Source: Microbispora sp. H13382
GTDB taxonomy: Bacteria > Actinomycetota > Actinomycetes > Streptosporangiales > Streptosporangiaceae
Direction: 5' to 3'
Length of the DNA stretch: 64,000 nucleotides
Assembly (NCBI RefSeq): GCF_014161445.1
Contig: NZ_JABBXA010000004.1
Span: 62,001 to 126,000, forward strand
Of the stretch, positions 25,490-33,860 are shown piece after piece (position 1 is the first letter of the stretch; the number at the start of each line of letters is the position of its first letter). The notes below the pieces were generated by a model. It had not been told where the DNA came from, did no database searches, and saw nothing but the letters and a program-made list of their open reading frames with translations. The position numbers and the translations under genes were made by a program.

Positions 25490-27321
25490 CAGTGCGACCA
25501 TGAGCTGCTCCAGGCGGCGGTGCCGTAGCCGCCGCCCCAGATGACGCACTTGGCCTTGGCGGGCAGCCGGATCGGCCCGGCATAGACCGTGTAGCTGCCG
25601 GAGTCGGTCTTCGACGACCCGCCCTGGACCTTCAGCACCGCGGTCATCTTGATCTTGCTCGAAATGACGTACTTCGACAGGGTGATCACGCAGTTGTAGC
25701 CGTTGGCGGCGTTGTAGAGCAGATACGTCGTCGCCTGCCCATAGGAATGCGAGTCGACGACGCGGTACCCGCTGCCGCACACGCCCGTGGCCGTGTAGGG
25801 GTTGGCCTTGGGCGCCGCGGTCTTCGTCGGGGTGGCGGTCGCGCTGGGTTTGGGGGCCGTGGTGGCCCTCGTCGGCGTCGGGGTCGCCTTGGTCGGCGCG
25901 GGGGTGGCCTTCGCGGGCGGAGGAGTGACCTCGGCGGCACCGGTGGGCTTGGTGGCGGCGGTGGGCTTGGCCTGGGCCGGACCCTTGGAAGGCGACGGCT
26001 GCGCCTGACGGGTGCGCGTGGGGGAGACGGCCGGCTTCGCGCTCGGCTGGAGCCGTCGTGCCGAGGGGCTCGGTGAGGGCTTGCCGGATTTGCGCCCGGT
26101 GGGGGTGACCAGCTCGGACGGCTGCGGGATGGGCATATCCACGTCCTGGGTCGACGTCACCGTGGGCGACGCGGCGGGGCCGAGGGCGTCCTCGGAGGAG
26201 ATCTGCTTGGCGGACACCCACGTCGGCACGAGGAAGGCCGCCGCCGCGAGGGCCGACACCCCGACCCCGGCCACCGCCCATGTCAGCACCGGCCGCCGCG
26301 GCCTCGTCCCGCCGGTGCCGGACCGGCGCGGTACGGGCGGAACCGCCGCCCCCGCACCCCCCGGCCCCGATGGGGGTAGGTGCGATCCCGGTGCGTGGGG
26401 TCCCGGTGCGTGGGGTCCCGGTATGTGGGGGCCTGGTGCTTGAGGTCCCGGTGTGTGAGGTCCGGGTGTCGCGGCCTGCGGTGGGGGCGGCTGCGGCGCG
26501 GCGGCGGGCCGTACGGGCGCGGTGGGCTGTCCGGTGAGCCGCGCGACGACGTCCTCGGCCGAGGGACGCAGGGCGGGGTTCTTCGACAGGCAGGCGGCCA
26601 CGATGTCCCGCAGGGGCATCGTGAGATCGCCCAGGTCGGGCTGCGCGTGCAGGATCCGCGTGATCACCGAGGGGATCGTGTCCGCGCCGAAGGCGGGCCT
26701 GCCGGTGGCGGCGAACACCATCGTGACGCCCCAGGCGAACATGTCGGCCGCGGCGCCCGCCGTGCCGCCCGAGAGCACCTCGGGGGCCAGGTAGGCGGGC
26801 GTTCCGATGGACGCGCCGGTCGCGGTGGCCTGCGGCGAGTCGGGCGCCCTGGCCACGCCGAAGTCGATGACGACCGGGCCCTCGGGGCCCATCAGGACGT
26901 TGGCCGGCTTGAAGTCGCGGTGGGTGATCCCCGCCCGGTGGATGGCGGCCAGGGCCGTCGCCGTGCTGATGGCGAGCCGTTCGAGCGCGGCCCCCCGGCG
27001 CGGTCCCTCCCGGTCCACGAGCTGCCGCAGCGACGGCCCGGACACGAACTCGCTGACGATGAACGGCTGGTTGCCGGCGAGGTCGGCGTACAGGACGGGG
27101 GCCGTGCAGAACGGCGCCACCCGCTGCGCGAGCGCGACCTCGCGCAGGAACCGCTCCCGAGCCTCCGGATCGGCCGTCAGCCGGGTGTGCAGCAACTTGA
27201 CCGCGACCTGCTCGCCCGCCGGGCCCCGGCCGAGGAAGACGACCCCCTGGCCGCCCTCGCCGATCCGGTCGACAAGAGTGAACGGGCCCAGGCGTGCCGG
27301 ATCACCAGCCTCTAACGCCAC
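25483..27321 (-). CDS. Receptor-type Ser/Thr protein kinase (PASTA-less) with secreted C-terminal domain
   Basis: 612 residues. Kinase domain at residues 12-265: glycine loop 'IGEGGQGVVFLG', Lys42, Glu61 of helix C, catalytic 'HRDFKPANV' (Asp136) and DFG at 153-155. A Pro/His/Gly linker of PGPHAPG repeats (about 270-315) and a basic stretch lead to one membrane helix (about 345-367). Outside are a 130-residue Pro/Thr/Ser/Lys stalk and a globular domain (about 505-612) with four Cys likely paired. No PASTA repeats are seen. It presumably senses an external ligand. The GTG start at 27321 gives the normal kinase N-terminus. The stop codon lies in the 14-bp repeat array. Confidence 0.93.
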   Translation of the reverse strand: MALEAGDPARLGPFTLVDRIGEGGQGVVFLGRGPAGEQVAVKLLHTRLTADPEARERFLREVALAQRVAPFCTAPVLYADLAGNQPFIVSEFVSGPSLRQLVDREGPRRGAALERLAISTATALAAIHRAGITHRDFKPANVLMGPEGPVVIDFGVARAPDSPQATATGASIGTPAYLAPEVLSGGTAGAAADMFAWGVTMVFAATGRPAFGADTIPSVITRILHAQPDLGDLTMPLRDIVAACLSKNPALRPSAEDVVARLTGQPTAPVRPAAAPQPPPPQAATPGPHTPGPQAPGPHIPGPHAPGPHAPGSHLPPSGPGGAGAAVPPVPRRSGTGGTRPRRPVLTWAVAGVGVSALAAAAFLVPTWVSAKQISSEDALGPAASPTVTSTQDVDMPIPQPSELVTPTGRKSGKPSPSPSARRLQPSAKPAVSPTRTRQAQPSPSKGPAQAKPTAATKPTGAAEVTPPPAKATPAPTKATPTPTRATTAPKPSATATPTKTAAPKANPYTATGVCGSGYRVVDSHSYGQATTYLLYNAANGYNCVITLSKYVISSKIKMTAVLKVQGGSSKTDSGSYTVYAGPIRLPAKAKCVIWGGGYGTAAWSSSWSHCG

Positions 27322-27375
27322 TATTGCCCCCGATTACCACTAAAACCTCACAATGGAGGCAAACGCTACCAGCGG

Positions 27376-28728
27376 TCAGATGGCTTTACCGGGGTTGAGG
27401 ATGTTCAGTGGATCGAACACCTGCTTGATGCCCTGGTGAAGTTCGGCGGCCACCGGACCGGTCTCCAATTCGAGCCAGCGCTTCTTCAGCAGGCCGACGC
27501 CGTGCTCGCCGGTCAGCGTCCCGCCGAGATCGAGCGCGGCGCGGAAGACCTCGTCGGCCGCGGCCCAGACCTCCGCCGGGGGCTCGGTCAGGCCGCGGTC
27601 GAACACGAACACCGGGTGGACGTTGCCGTCCCCCGCGTGCGCGACCGTCGCGATCATCACGTTGTGCCGGGCCGCGACCTCCTCGATCGTGGTGATCATG
27701 TCGGGGAGCGCCGAGCGGGGCACGCACACGTCCTCCACCAGGCACTGGCCCAGCCGCTCCTTGGCCTGGTAGGCCAGGCGCCTGACGCCGATGAGCTCGG
27801 CCGCCTCCTCCGGGGTGGACGAGACCGCCACGAACGAGGCGGCCGCGCACAGGTCCGCCATCCGGGCCGCCGTCTCGTCCGGCGGGCCCTCGGCCTGGGC
27901 GATGAGCATCGCCCTGGTGGACGGCTCGAGCCCGATGTTCTTCCAGTCGTCGATGGCCTTCAGGGTCGTGCGGTCCATCAGTTCGAGCAGCGACGGCTGG
28001 CAGCCCGCGGCGACGATCGCCGCCACGGCCGCGGCGGCGTCGCGCAGCGAGGTGAACTCGGCGGCGACCGTGGCCGTCTCGCCCGGCGCCCGCCGCAGCC
28101 GCAGCGTCGCGGCGGTGATCACGCCGAGTGTCCCCTCCGACCCCACGAACAGGCCGGTCAGGTCATAGCCGGTCACGCCCTTCATCGTGCGGCGGCCGGT
28201 GGTGAGCACGCGGCCGTCGGCCAGCACGACCTCGAGTCCGAGCGTGGAGTCGCGGGTCACGCCGTACTTCACGCACCGCAGGCCGCCCGCGTTCGTCGCC
28301 AGGTTGCCGCCGATGGTCGAGATCTCGTACGACGAGGGGTCGGGGGCGTACATCAGGCCGTGCTCGCGGGCCGCCCGGTCGAGGTCGGCGGTGATGACGC
28401 CGGGCTCCACGACCGCGATCTCGTCCTGCGGCGACAGCTCGCGGATCGCGGTCATCCGTGCGAGTGACAGGACGACGCAGCCGTCGACGGCGGTCGCCCC
28501 GCCGGCGAGCCCGGTGCCCGCGCCGCGCGGGACCACCGGCACGCGGTGCTCGCTCGCCCAGCGCATCGTGGCCACGACGTCGTCGCGCGACTCCGCCAGG
28601 ACCACCCCGAGAGGCGTGCCCGGCGGCACGAACGTGCGGTCCCCGGCGTACGACCCGGTGACGTCGGGATCGGTGAGGACACGCCCGTCCGGCAGGGCCG
28701 CGGCGAGCGCGGAGGTCAGCTCGTTCAC
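27376..28728 (-). CDS. FAD-linked oxidase, GlcD/D-lactate dehydrogenase-like
   Basis: 450 residues. The PCMH-type FAD domain is at about 35-215, with 'VPVVPRGAGTGLAGGATA' and 'EISTIGGNLATNAGGL' as flavin contacts. The C-terminal substrate domain follows, with 'IATVAHAGDGNVHPVF' and 'GTLTGEHGVGLLKK' (His ligands of the active site) and an ending 'FDPLNILNPGKAI' typical of glycolate oxidase GlcD and D-2-hydroxyacid dehydrogenases. It oxidises a 2-hydroxyacid (glycolate or D-lactate most likely) and passes electrons on. The GlcE/GlcF partners are absent here. GTG start at 28728; no operon partner. The TnpB element lies just upstream of its start and may have affected its promoter. Confidence 0.9.
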   Translation of the reverse strand: MNELTSALAAALPDGRVLTDPDVTGSYAGDRTFVPPGTPLGVVLAESRDDVVATMRWASEHRVPVVPRGAGTGLAGGATAVDGCVVLSLARMTAIRELSPQDEIAVVEPGVITADLDRAAREHGLMYAPDPSSYEISTIGGNLATNAGGLRCVKYGVTRDSTLGLEVVLADGRVLTTGRRTMKGVTGYDLTGLFVGSEGTLGVITAATLRLRRAPGETATVAAEFTSLRDAAAAVAAIVAAGCQPSLLELMDRTTLKAIDDWKNIGLEPSTRAMLIAQAEGPPDETAARMADLCAAASFVAVSSTPEEAAELIGVRRLAYQAKERLGQCLVEDVCVPRSALPDMITTIEEVAARHNVMIATVAHAGDGNVHPVFVFDRGLTEPPAEVWAAADEVFRAALDLGGTLTGEHGVGLLKKRWLELETGPVAAELHQGIKQVFDPLNILNPGKAI

Positions 28729-28740
28729 CGAACCCTCCGG

Positions 28741-28763
28741 AGGAAGCCCGGCCCTTCAGGGCC
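28741..28763 (+). repeat. Right-end-like hairpin upstream of tnpB
   Basis: AGGAAGCCCGGCCC then TTCA then GGGCC: a five-base stem (28750-28754 / 28759-28763) preceded by the same AGGAAGCCC string that begins the 3' end of the tnpB element at about 29749, and followed by TGGAGGAATCC. Both orientation and layout resemble an IS1341 right end. It may be the remnant of an earlier element. Confidence 0.4.
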
Positions 28764-28785
28764 TGGAGGAATCCGGGCCCCACAA

Positions 28786-28814
28786 GGGCTGTCCCGGCGA
28801 AGCCGGGACAGCCC
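28786..28814. other. Perfect 13-bp hairpin upstream of tnpB
   Basis: GGGCTGTCCCGGC (28786-28798), loop GAA, GCCGGGACAGCCC (28802-28814). It lies between the divergent starts of the GlcD-like gene and tnpB. It has no T-tract. It could be the left-end hairpin of the element or a transcript-level structure. Confidence 0.6.
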
Positions 28815-28883
28815 AGAGCACGAAGCGCTCATGTCTTTCTCCTTTCGCTCACCGGTCAGGCAAGTGGATGGCAAAATGCGAAC

Positions 28884-29789
28884 ATGCGTACGGCGTACAG
28901 GGTGCGGGCCTATCCCACCGCCGAACAAGCCGCGGCGCTGAACCGCACCTTCGGCTGCGTACGCCTGGTCTGGAACACCGTCCTGGCGTGGCGGCAGGCC
29001 CGCTACCGCGCCGAGGGCGTGAAGACCTCCTACGCGCAGACCGACCGGTACCTGACCGAGCTCAAACGCGACGGCGGCCACGACTTCCTGTACGAGGTCT
29101 CCAGCGTCCCCCTGCAGCAGGCGCTGCGGCACCAGCACAAGGCGTTCGCGAACTTCTTCGCCGGACGCGCCAAACACCCGCGGTTCAAGATTCCCAACCC
29201 GCGCCATCTGGAGCGCAAGGCCAAAAACCTGGCCCGCTACCAGCGCAGGATGGCCCGCAAGCAGCGCGGCAGCAACAACCGGGCGAAGGCCAGGGCGAAG
29301 GTCGCCCGCGCCCACACCAAAGTGCGGGACGCCCGCGCAGACTTCCTGCACCGCACCTCCGCCCGGCTGGTCCGCGACCACGACCTGATCGTGCTCGAAG
29401 ACCTCAACGTGCGCGGCATGGTTCGCAACCGGTCCCTGGCGCGGGTGATCTCCGACTGCGGGTGGGGCGAGTTCCGCCGCCAACTCGAATACAAAACCCA
29501 GCGGTACGGGCGGCGCCTGGTCGTGATCGACCGCTGGTATCCCAGCTCGAAGACGTGCAGCGCGTGCGGGCACCTGCTCCCCGCACTGCCGCTTTCCACC
29601 CGGCACTGGATGTGCCCGGGATGCGGCACCCGGAACGACCGGGACGTCAACGCCGCCAAGAACATCCTGGCCGCTGGTCGAGCGGTGTCCGCCTGTGGAG
29701 CTGACGTAAGTCACTCCGGGTCCTCCCGGATGCGGTCGGCCGTGAAACAGGAAGCCCAGCCCGCGAGGGCGGGAGTCCCCCGCCTGTAG
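28884..29789 (+). CDS. tnpB: TnpB-family RNA-guided nuclease homologue lacking the RuvC-I block
   Basis: 301 residues, against about 370-410 in full-length relatives. Residues 1-100 match the N-terminal domain ('YRVRAYPTAEQAAALNRTFG', 'HPRFK'). Then the sequence jumps straight to 'NPRHLERKAKNLARYQRRMARKQ', which in full proteins follows the RuvC-I motif (GIDxG with catalytic Asp). About 90-100 residues with RuvC-I are therefore missing in frame. RuvC-II Glu ('IVLEDLNVRGM'), the zinc ribbon ('CSACG'...'CPGCG') and RuvC-III Asp ('NDRDVNAAKN') remain. Such a protein should not cut DNA. The frame is otherwise intact, so it may be decaying or may have been kept for a binding role. The stop lies in the right-end hairpin. 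Confidence 0.88.
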   Translation: MRTAYRVRAYPTAEQAAALNRTFGCVRLVWNTVLAWRQARYRAEGVKTSYAQTDRYLTELKRDGGHDFLYEVSSVPLQQALRHQHKAFANFFAGRAKHPRFKIPNPRHLERKAKNLARYQRRMARKQRGSNNRAKARAKVARAHTKVRDARADFLHRTSARLVRDHDLIVLEDLNVRGMVRNRSLARVISDCGWGEFRRQLEYKTQRYGRRLVVIDRWYPSSKTCSACGHLLPALPLSTRHWMCPGCGTRNDRDVNAAKNILAAGRAVSACGADVSHSGSSRMRSAVKQEAQPARAGVPRL

Positions 29790-29805
29790 GCGGGGGGGAA
29801 GTCAA
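29777..29805 (+). ncRNA. Likely 3' end of the TnpB omega-RNA / element right end
   Basis: CCCCCGCC (29777-29784), loop TGTA, GGCGGGGG (29789-29796), then GGAAGTCAA. In IS605-group elements the omega RNA covers the end of tnpB and ends at such a hairpin; the guide is the flanking DNA. If still made, the guide here would start at 29806 (GTCTGGACTT...). Expression cannot be judged by reading. Confidence 0.5.
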
Positions 29806-29879
29806 GTCTGGACTTTACGGCACGGTTCGGTATCGGGTCTCATCCGGAATTATTAACGGTTTTCGGTACAGATCACATT

Positions 29880-29930
29880 TTGACAACCATACCGGCTGCC
29901 TCTTTACCCTCCCTTTACCCCCTCGTTTAA
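29880..29930 (+). promoter_or_regulatory. Promoter region of the M6 protease gene
   Basis: A consensus -35 TTGACA (29880-29885) is followed by TACCCT (29905-29910, 19-base spacer) as a possible -10. Three TTTA cores at 29903, 29914 and 29926 (CTTTACCC twice, then GTTTAAGG) are spaced 11 and 12 bases apart, like the tandem half-sites of an OmpR-type regulator. The stretch 29806-30002 is AT-rich and otherwise empty. Confidence 0.5.
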
Positions 29931-30002
29931 GGTCCCGCATGCGCGCTCATCCCGGCGCGCCGTGCATGGGTGTCCGGGGAACCCGGACGGGAAGGGATCT
30001 CG

Positions 30003-32759
30003 TTGTCCAGAGGAATCCGGCGTCTCGCCGCGATCGTGCCCGCGCTCGGGCTGGCGGCAGGAGGTCTGGCTGCGGCCGGTGCGGCTGCGGCGCCCACGGC
30101 GGGCTATCAGCCCTCCGCCAAGGACCACTACATCAACTACGCGCCGCCGCGTGTGCAGGGCGACTTCACCACCACCGAGGAGAAGGTCCCCGCCAGGGGT
30201 GCCAAACGGACGGCCGCTCTCGCGCGGGCCGTCGACCACAAGTTCGCGAGCGGTAACCCGGTCGCGGCGCGTGTGCTGGCCAAGCACGAGAAGCAGGCGA
30301 TCAGCACCGGGAAGAACCCCTTCGACTTCATCTACAAGAAGGCGAAGACGACCCGCACCGCCAAGCTGCTCACGCTGCTGGTCGAGTTCAACGACCAGGC
30401 CAACGACGACTTCTCGGGCTGGTCGCACCCGAGGTCGATCAACGACGTCGACGACTGCGTCACCGAGCCGCCCGGCACGAAGCTGAACGGGCCACTGCAC
30501 AACACGATCCCCAACCCCGCGACCGCCGCAGGCGGGGGCAAGGACAACAACTCGATGTGGGTGGCGGACTTCAACACCGCCCATTACAACGACATGCTCT
30601 ACAGCTCGAAGGGGATCACGACCCGGGTCCGTCCGGACCTGAAGGATCCCCGGGACGGCAAGAAGGGCATCGACATCTCCGGCTACACCATGAAGAACAT
30701 GTACGAGGAGATGTCGAAGGGCGCCTACACCGTCACCGGTGAGGCCGTCGGCTGGCTCAAGGTGCCGCACTCCGAGGCGTGGTACGGCGCGGGCAAGTGC
30801 CACACGTACCCGCAGGACATGACCGGCCACCCGGACAACCCGCGCGGCGCCGCCCAGCTCGCGGTCGACGCGGTCGACGCGCTCGTGAAGTCGAACCCGA
30901 ACTTCCCGTGGGCGGACTACGACGTCGAGGACGTCTCCGACGCCGACGGCGACGGCAACTTCGACGAGCCCGACGGCGTCATCGACCACCTCGTGCTGAT
31001 CCACGCCGGTGAGGACAAGTCGGGCGGCGGTGGCAACGAGGGCACGATGGCCCTGTGGGCCCACTCCAGCGACGTGGCCGGCGGTTACACGATCCCGGGC
31101 ACCGGCATCAAGATCTCCAACTACATCCTCCAGCCGGAGGACTCCGGCGTGGGCGTGTTCGCCCACGAGTACGGCCACGACCTCGGCCTGCCGGACCTGT
31201 ACGACACCACCGGCGCCGGCGACTCCGACGTCGACTTCTGGGACCTGATGTCGAGCGGCTCGCACTCCGGGCCGATCTTCCAGTCGATGCCGACGCACAT
31301 GGGCCTGTGGGACAAGTGGGTGCTCGGCTGGGCCAACCCGAAGGTCGTCGAGCAGGGCGGCAACACCCAGCTCGTCGCGGTCGGCCAGACCTCGCGCACG
31401 CCGAAGGGCACCGAGGACGGCGTCCGGATCAACCTGCCGGACAAGTTGAACGTCATGTCCACCCCGCACAGCGGGTCGAACCTGTGGTGGTCCAACAGCG
31501 ACCAGGACTGGGCCGACAACAAGCTGGCCAGGACCGTCGACGTCCCGGCCGGGTCGGACGTGAAGTTCCGGTGGTGGAGCGACTGGGACATCGAGGCCGA
31601 CTGGGACTTCGGCTTCGTCGAGGTCTCCGCCGACGGCGGCGCCACCTGGGCCGAGCAGAAGGTCTTCAACGAGGACGGCAGCCTCGCCAGCACCGGTGAC
31701 GACTACACCGACCCCAACGGCCGCCTGAAGGACTACGGCGGCAAGAAGTACGGCGTCACCGGGGTCAGCGCCGGCTGGCAGCACCTGTACGTCGACCTGG
31801 CGCCGTTCGCCGGGAAGTCCGTCCAGATCCGCCTGCGCATCGCTACCGACGCGGCGTCCGTGCACCGCGGCTGGTTCAACGACGACTTCTCGCTGACCAA
31901 CGGCGCCACCGCGGTCTGGTCCGACGACGTCGAGGGCGGCGCCAACGGCTGGACGGCCACCAAGGGCACGTTCACCGACACCACCGGCGCGGGCTGGATC
32001 ATCCACTCCGGCCAGGAGCAGGCGGCGCAGTACTACCTGGCCGAGTGGCGCAACTTCGACGGGTTCGACAAGGGCCTGCAGTACGCCTACGACACGACCT
32101 GGCTGCGCGACGGCGCCTGGAAGGTCGAGAAGGTCAAGTACAACGCCCCCGGCCTGCTCATCTGGTACCGCGACACCGCCCGCGGCAACAACGACGTCGC
32201 GGGCACCGCGTTCGACATGCCGTCGGTGGGCCCGAAGGGCGAGCTCCTCATCGTGGACTCGCACTTCGACCCGCTGCGCCGTACGGGCACGGCGGCGGAG
32301 AAGGACCCGAGCGTCCTGAAGAACCTCCCGTCCCGCCCGCAGTCGTCCAACGCGGCGTTCAACTTCGTCGGCACCTACCCGTTCAAGGAGTGCGTCGAGG
32401 GCGAGCCGTTCAAGGAGTACTGCACCTCGTTCGGCAAGCAGCCCGCGGTGACCGCGTTCACGGACGCCAAGGGCTGGTACCCCGGCCTGGAGGTCCGTGA
32501 CGACACTCTGTACTTCCGCCAGCGTGACTCCTCGGCCGTCGTCCCGTCCAAGGGCAACCAGCCGTACACGACGAGGATCGTCCACGCGGACGGCACTCCG
32601 GCGAAGGAGCTGTACGGCACCGACCTGGGTGACGGCATCGTTCTCGGCACCGGCAACCCCGGCGACGAGGGCAAGCAGCTCGGCGTGCAGATCTCGCTGA
32701 TCAGCCCGCTGCCGTCGGACCTGGGCGCGCTCGTCAAGATCACGCCCGCCAAGAAGTAA
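30003..32759 (+). CDS. Secreted M6-family metalloprotease (immune inhibitor A-like)
   Basis: 918 residues from the TTG at 30003, which has AAGGG six bases upstream; a GTG at 29970 is in frame but gives a poorer signal peptide. The signal peptide is at about 1-33 (basic start, 'LAAIVPALGLAAGGLAAAGAAAA'). The catalytic zinc site is 'GVFAHEYGHDLGLPDLYD' (HExxH at about residues 386-390, with the downstream Asp/Glu part 'DFWDLMSSG' typical of M6). The C-terminal half has beta-rich, Trp/Asp-rich modules seen in InhA-like proteases. Acidic 'DADGDGNFDEPDGVIDH' (about 315-330) looks like a calcium site. It should degrade external protein. It stands alone with its own promoter. Confidence 0.93.
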   Translation: MSRGIRRLAAIVPALGLAAGGLAAAGAAAAPTAGYQPSAKDHYINYAPPRVQGDFTTTEEKVPARGAKRTAALARAVDHKFASGNPVAARVLAKHEKQAISTGKNPFDFIYKKAKTTRTAKLLTLLVEFNDQANDDFSGWSHPRSINDVDDCVTEPPGTKLNGPLHNTIPNPATAAGGGKDNNSMWVADFNTAHYNDMLYSSKGITTRVRPDLKDPRDGKKGIDISGYTMKNMYEEMSKGAYTVTGEAVGWLKVPHSEAWYGAGKCHTYPQDMTGHPDNPRGAAQLAVDAVDALVKSNPNFPWADYDVEDVSDADGDGNFDEPDGVIDHLVLIHAGEDKSGGGGNEGTMALWAHSSDVAGGYTIPGTGIKISNYILQPEDSGVGVFAHEYGHDLGLPDLYDTTGAGDSDVDFWDLMSSGSHSGPIFQSMPTHMGLWDKWVLGWANPKVVEQGGNTQLVAVGQTSRTPKGTEDGVRINLPDKLNVMSTPHSGSNLWWSNSDQDWADNKLARTVDVPAGSDVKFRWWSDWDIEADWDFGFVEVSADGGATWAEQKVFNEDGSLASTGDDYTDPNGRLKDYGGKKYGVTGVSAGWQHLYVDLAPFAGKSVQIRLRIATDAASVHRGWFNDDFSLTNGATAVWSDDVEGGANGWTATKGTFTDTTGAGWIIHSGQEQAAQYYLAEWRNFDGFDKGLQYAYDTTWLRDGAWKVEKVKYNAPGLLIWYRDTARGNNDVAGTAFDMPSVGPKGELLIVDSHFDPLRRTGTAAEKDPSVLKNLPSRPQSSNAAFNFVGTYPFKECVEGEPFKEYCTSFGKQPAVTAFTDAKGWYPGLEVRDDTLYFRQRDSSAVVPSKGNQPYTTRIVHADGTPAKELYGTDLGDGIVLGTGNPGDEGKQLGVQISLISPLPSDLGALVKITPAKK

Positions 32760-32861
32760 CACCGCCTCCCGGCGGTCCTCGTGCCCGGCCGCCGTCCGTC
32801 ACCGGACGGCCGCCGGGCACACTCATGCGCGCCCGCGCCCGCAGGCCCCTAGCATGTGAGC

Positions 32862-33791
32862 GTGCGGAGCAAGGCGGATCACACGGCTGCCATCCACCGG
32901 GAGCGGCGGGCCGCCGTCGTCGTGAACACGAAATCCCGGCGAGGCCGCCGCCGCTACGCGGAGGTGGTGCGGCTGCTGCGGGACCGGGACTTCCGGCTCA
33001 CCGGCGTCCACCCGGTCACCGATCCGTCCCGGCTGCGCGACGTCATCACCCGGGCGCTCGAACCGCAGCCCGACCTGCTCGTGGTCGGCGGCGGCGACGG
33101 CACGCTGAGCAGCTCGGTCAAGCACGTGGCCGGCCGCGACGTCGCCCTCGGCGTGCTGCCGCTGGGCACGACCAACAACTTCGCCCGCAGTCTCGGGCTG
33201 CCGCTCGACCTCGCCGGGGCGGTCGGCGTGTTCACCGAGGGCAAGGTGGCCGACATCGATCTCGGCGTCTGCGGCGACCGGCCCTTCGCCAACCTCGCGA
33301 GCTTCGGCGTCTCGGTCGAGGTCGCGGGCACGGTCAAGCCGTGGCTCAAGCGGATGCTCGGCCGGGCGGCCTATCCGCTGACCGCGCTCACGATCCTGCC
33401 CGGGCACCGGCCGTTCCGCGCCTACATCACCGTGGACGGCAAACGGCACGAGCTGCTGACCCACCAGCTCAACATCGCCAACGGCCGCTTCCACGGCGGG
33501 TGGCAGATCGCCAGGGACGTCAGCATCGACAACCGCAAGCTGGTGGCCTACCAGCTCGGCTCGGGCAAGCGGCTGCGCCTGCTCGGGGAGACGCTCGTAC
33601 GGGCGACCACCGGCAGGTGGACCAGCCTCGCGGGCGGGCCGTTCGTCACCGGGCAGGAGATGCTGCTGGAGACCGACCCGCCCATGGCCGCCGACATCGA
33701 CGGCGAGGTGCGGCTGCGCACCCCGCTCGTGCTCAGGACCATCCCGAACGGCGTCCGCGTGATGGTCCCGCAGAGCTTCGAGGACACCTGA
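32862..33791 (+). CDS. Diacylglycerol kinase / lipid kinase (DAGK_cat)
   Basis: About 309 residues. The catalytic domain is at 15-135: 'AAVVVNTKSRRG' begins the fold, 'LLVVGGGDGTLSSSVKH' is the GGDGT nucleotide loop, and 'LGVLPLGTTNNFARSLGLP' is the second signature of the YegS/DgkB group. It phosphorylates diacylglycerol or a related lipid alcohol at the membrane. The -10 like TAGCAT at 32850-32855 sits 6 bases before the GTG at 32862, with no ribosome binding site, so a leaderless mRNA from that GTG is likely; a GTG at 32856 would overlap the -10. It is convergent with the SWIM/SNF2 operon. Confidence 0.9.
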   Translation: MRSKADHTAAIHRERRAAVVVNTKSRRGRRRYAEVVRLLRDRDFRLTGVHPVTDPSRLRDVITRALEPQPDLLVVGGGDGTLSSSVKHVAGRDVALGVLPLGTTNNFARSLGLPLDLAGAVGVFTEGKVADIDLGVCGDRPFANLASFGVSVEVAGTVKPWLKRMLGRAAYPLTALTILPGHRPFRAYITVDGKRHELLTHQLNIANGRFHGGWQIARDVSIDNRKLVAYQLGSGKRLRLLGETLVRATTGRWTSLAGGPFVTGQEMLLETDPPMAADIDGEVRLRTPLVLRTIPNGVRVMVPQSFEDT

Positions 33792-33807
33792 TCGCCGCCG
33801 GGGTCAT

Positions 33808-33860
33808 GTCCCGTGATCTCTCCGGCCCACTGCGGTCGCTACGGCAGAAGATCACGAGAC
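33808..33860. terminator. Possible bidirectional terminator
   Basis: GTCCCGTGATCT (33808-33819) and AGATCACGAGAC (33849-33860) pair with one mismatch over 12 bases, between and partly inside the ends of the convergent DAG-kinase and SWIM genes. The loop is 29 bases, long for a terminator. Confidence 0.35.

Larger units (their letters stand above)
28741..29805 (+). mobile_element. IS200/IS605-group TnpB-only element (IS1341 type), probably inactive
   Basis: It holds one gene, tnpB, and no tnpA transposase. The right end is marked by the stem-loop at 29777-29796 and GGAAGTCAA at 29797-29805, which resembles right ends of actinobacterial IS1341 elements. The left limit is uncertain: 28741 is where the right-end-like hairpin begins and the true left end may lie nearer 28815. 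TnpB-only elements depend on a TnpA encoded elsewhere. It sits between two unrelated chromosomal genes. Confidence 0.6.

Noticed and set aside
29904-32762. A 952-codon open frame antisense to the M6 protease gene
   Set aside because: High GC content keeps the opposite frame open. The product is Val/Arg/Gly/Asp-rich without a domain, while the sense protein has a signal peptide and a complete zinc site.
32760-32861. Small gene between the protease and the lipid kinase
   Set aside because: Only 102 bases with a GC-rich inverted repeat (CCGGCCGCCGTCC-like) and the kinase's -10 box; no start with ribosome binding site.
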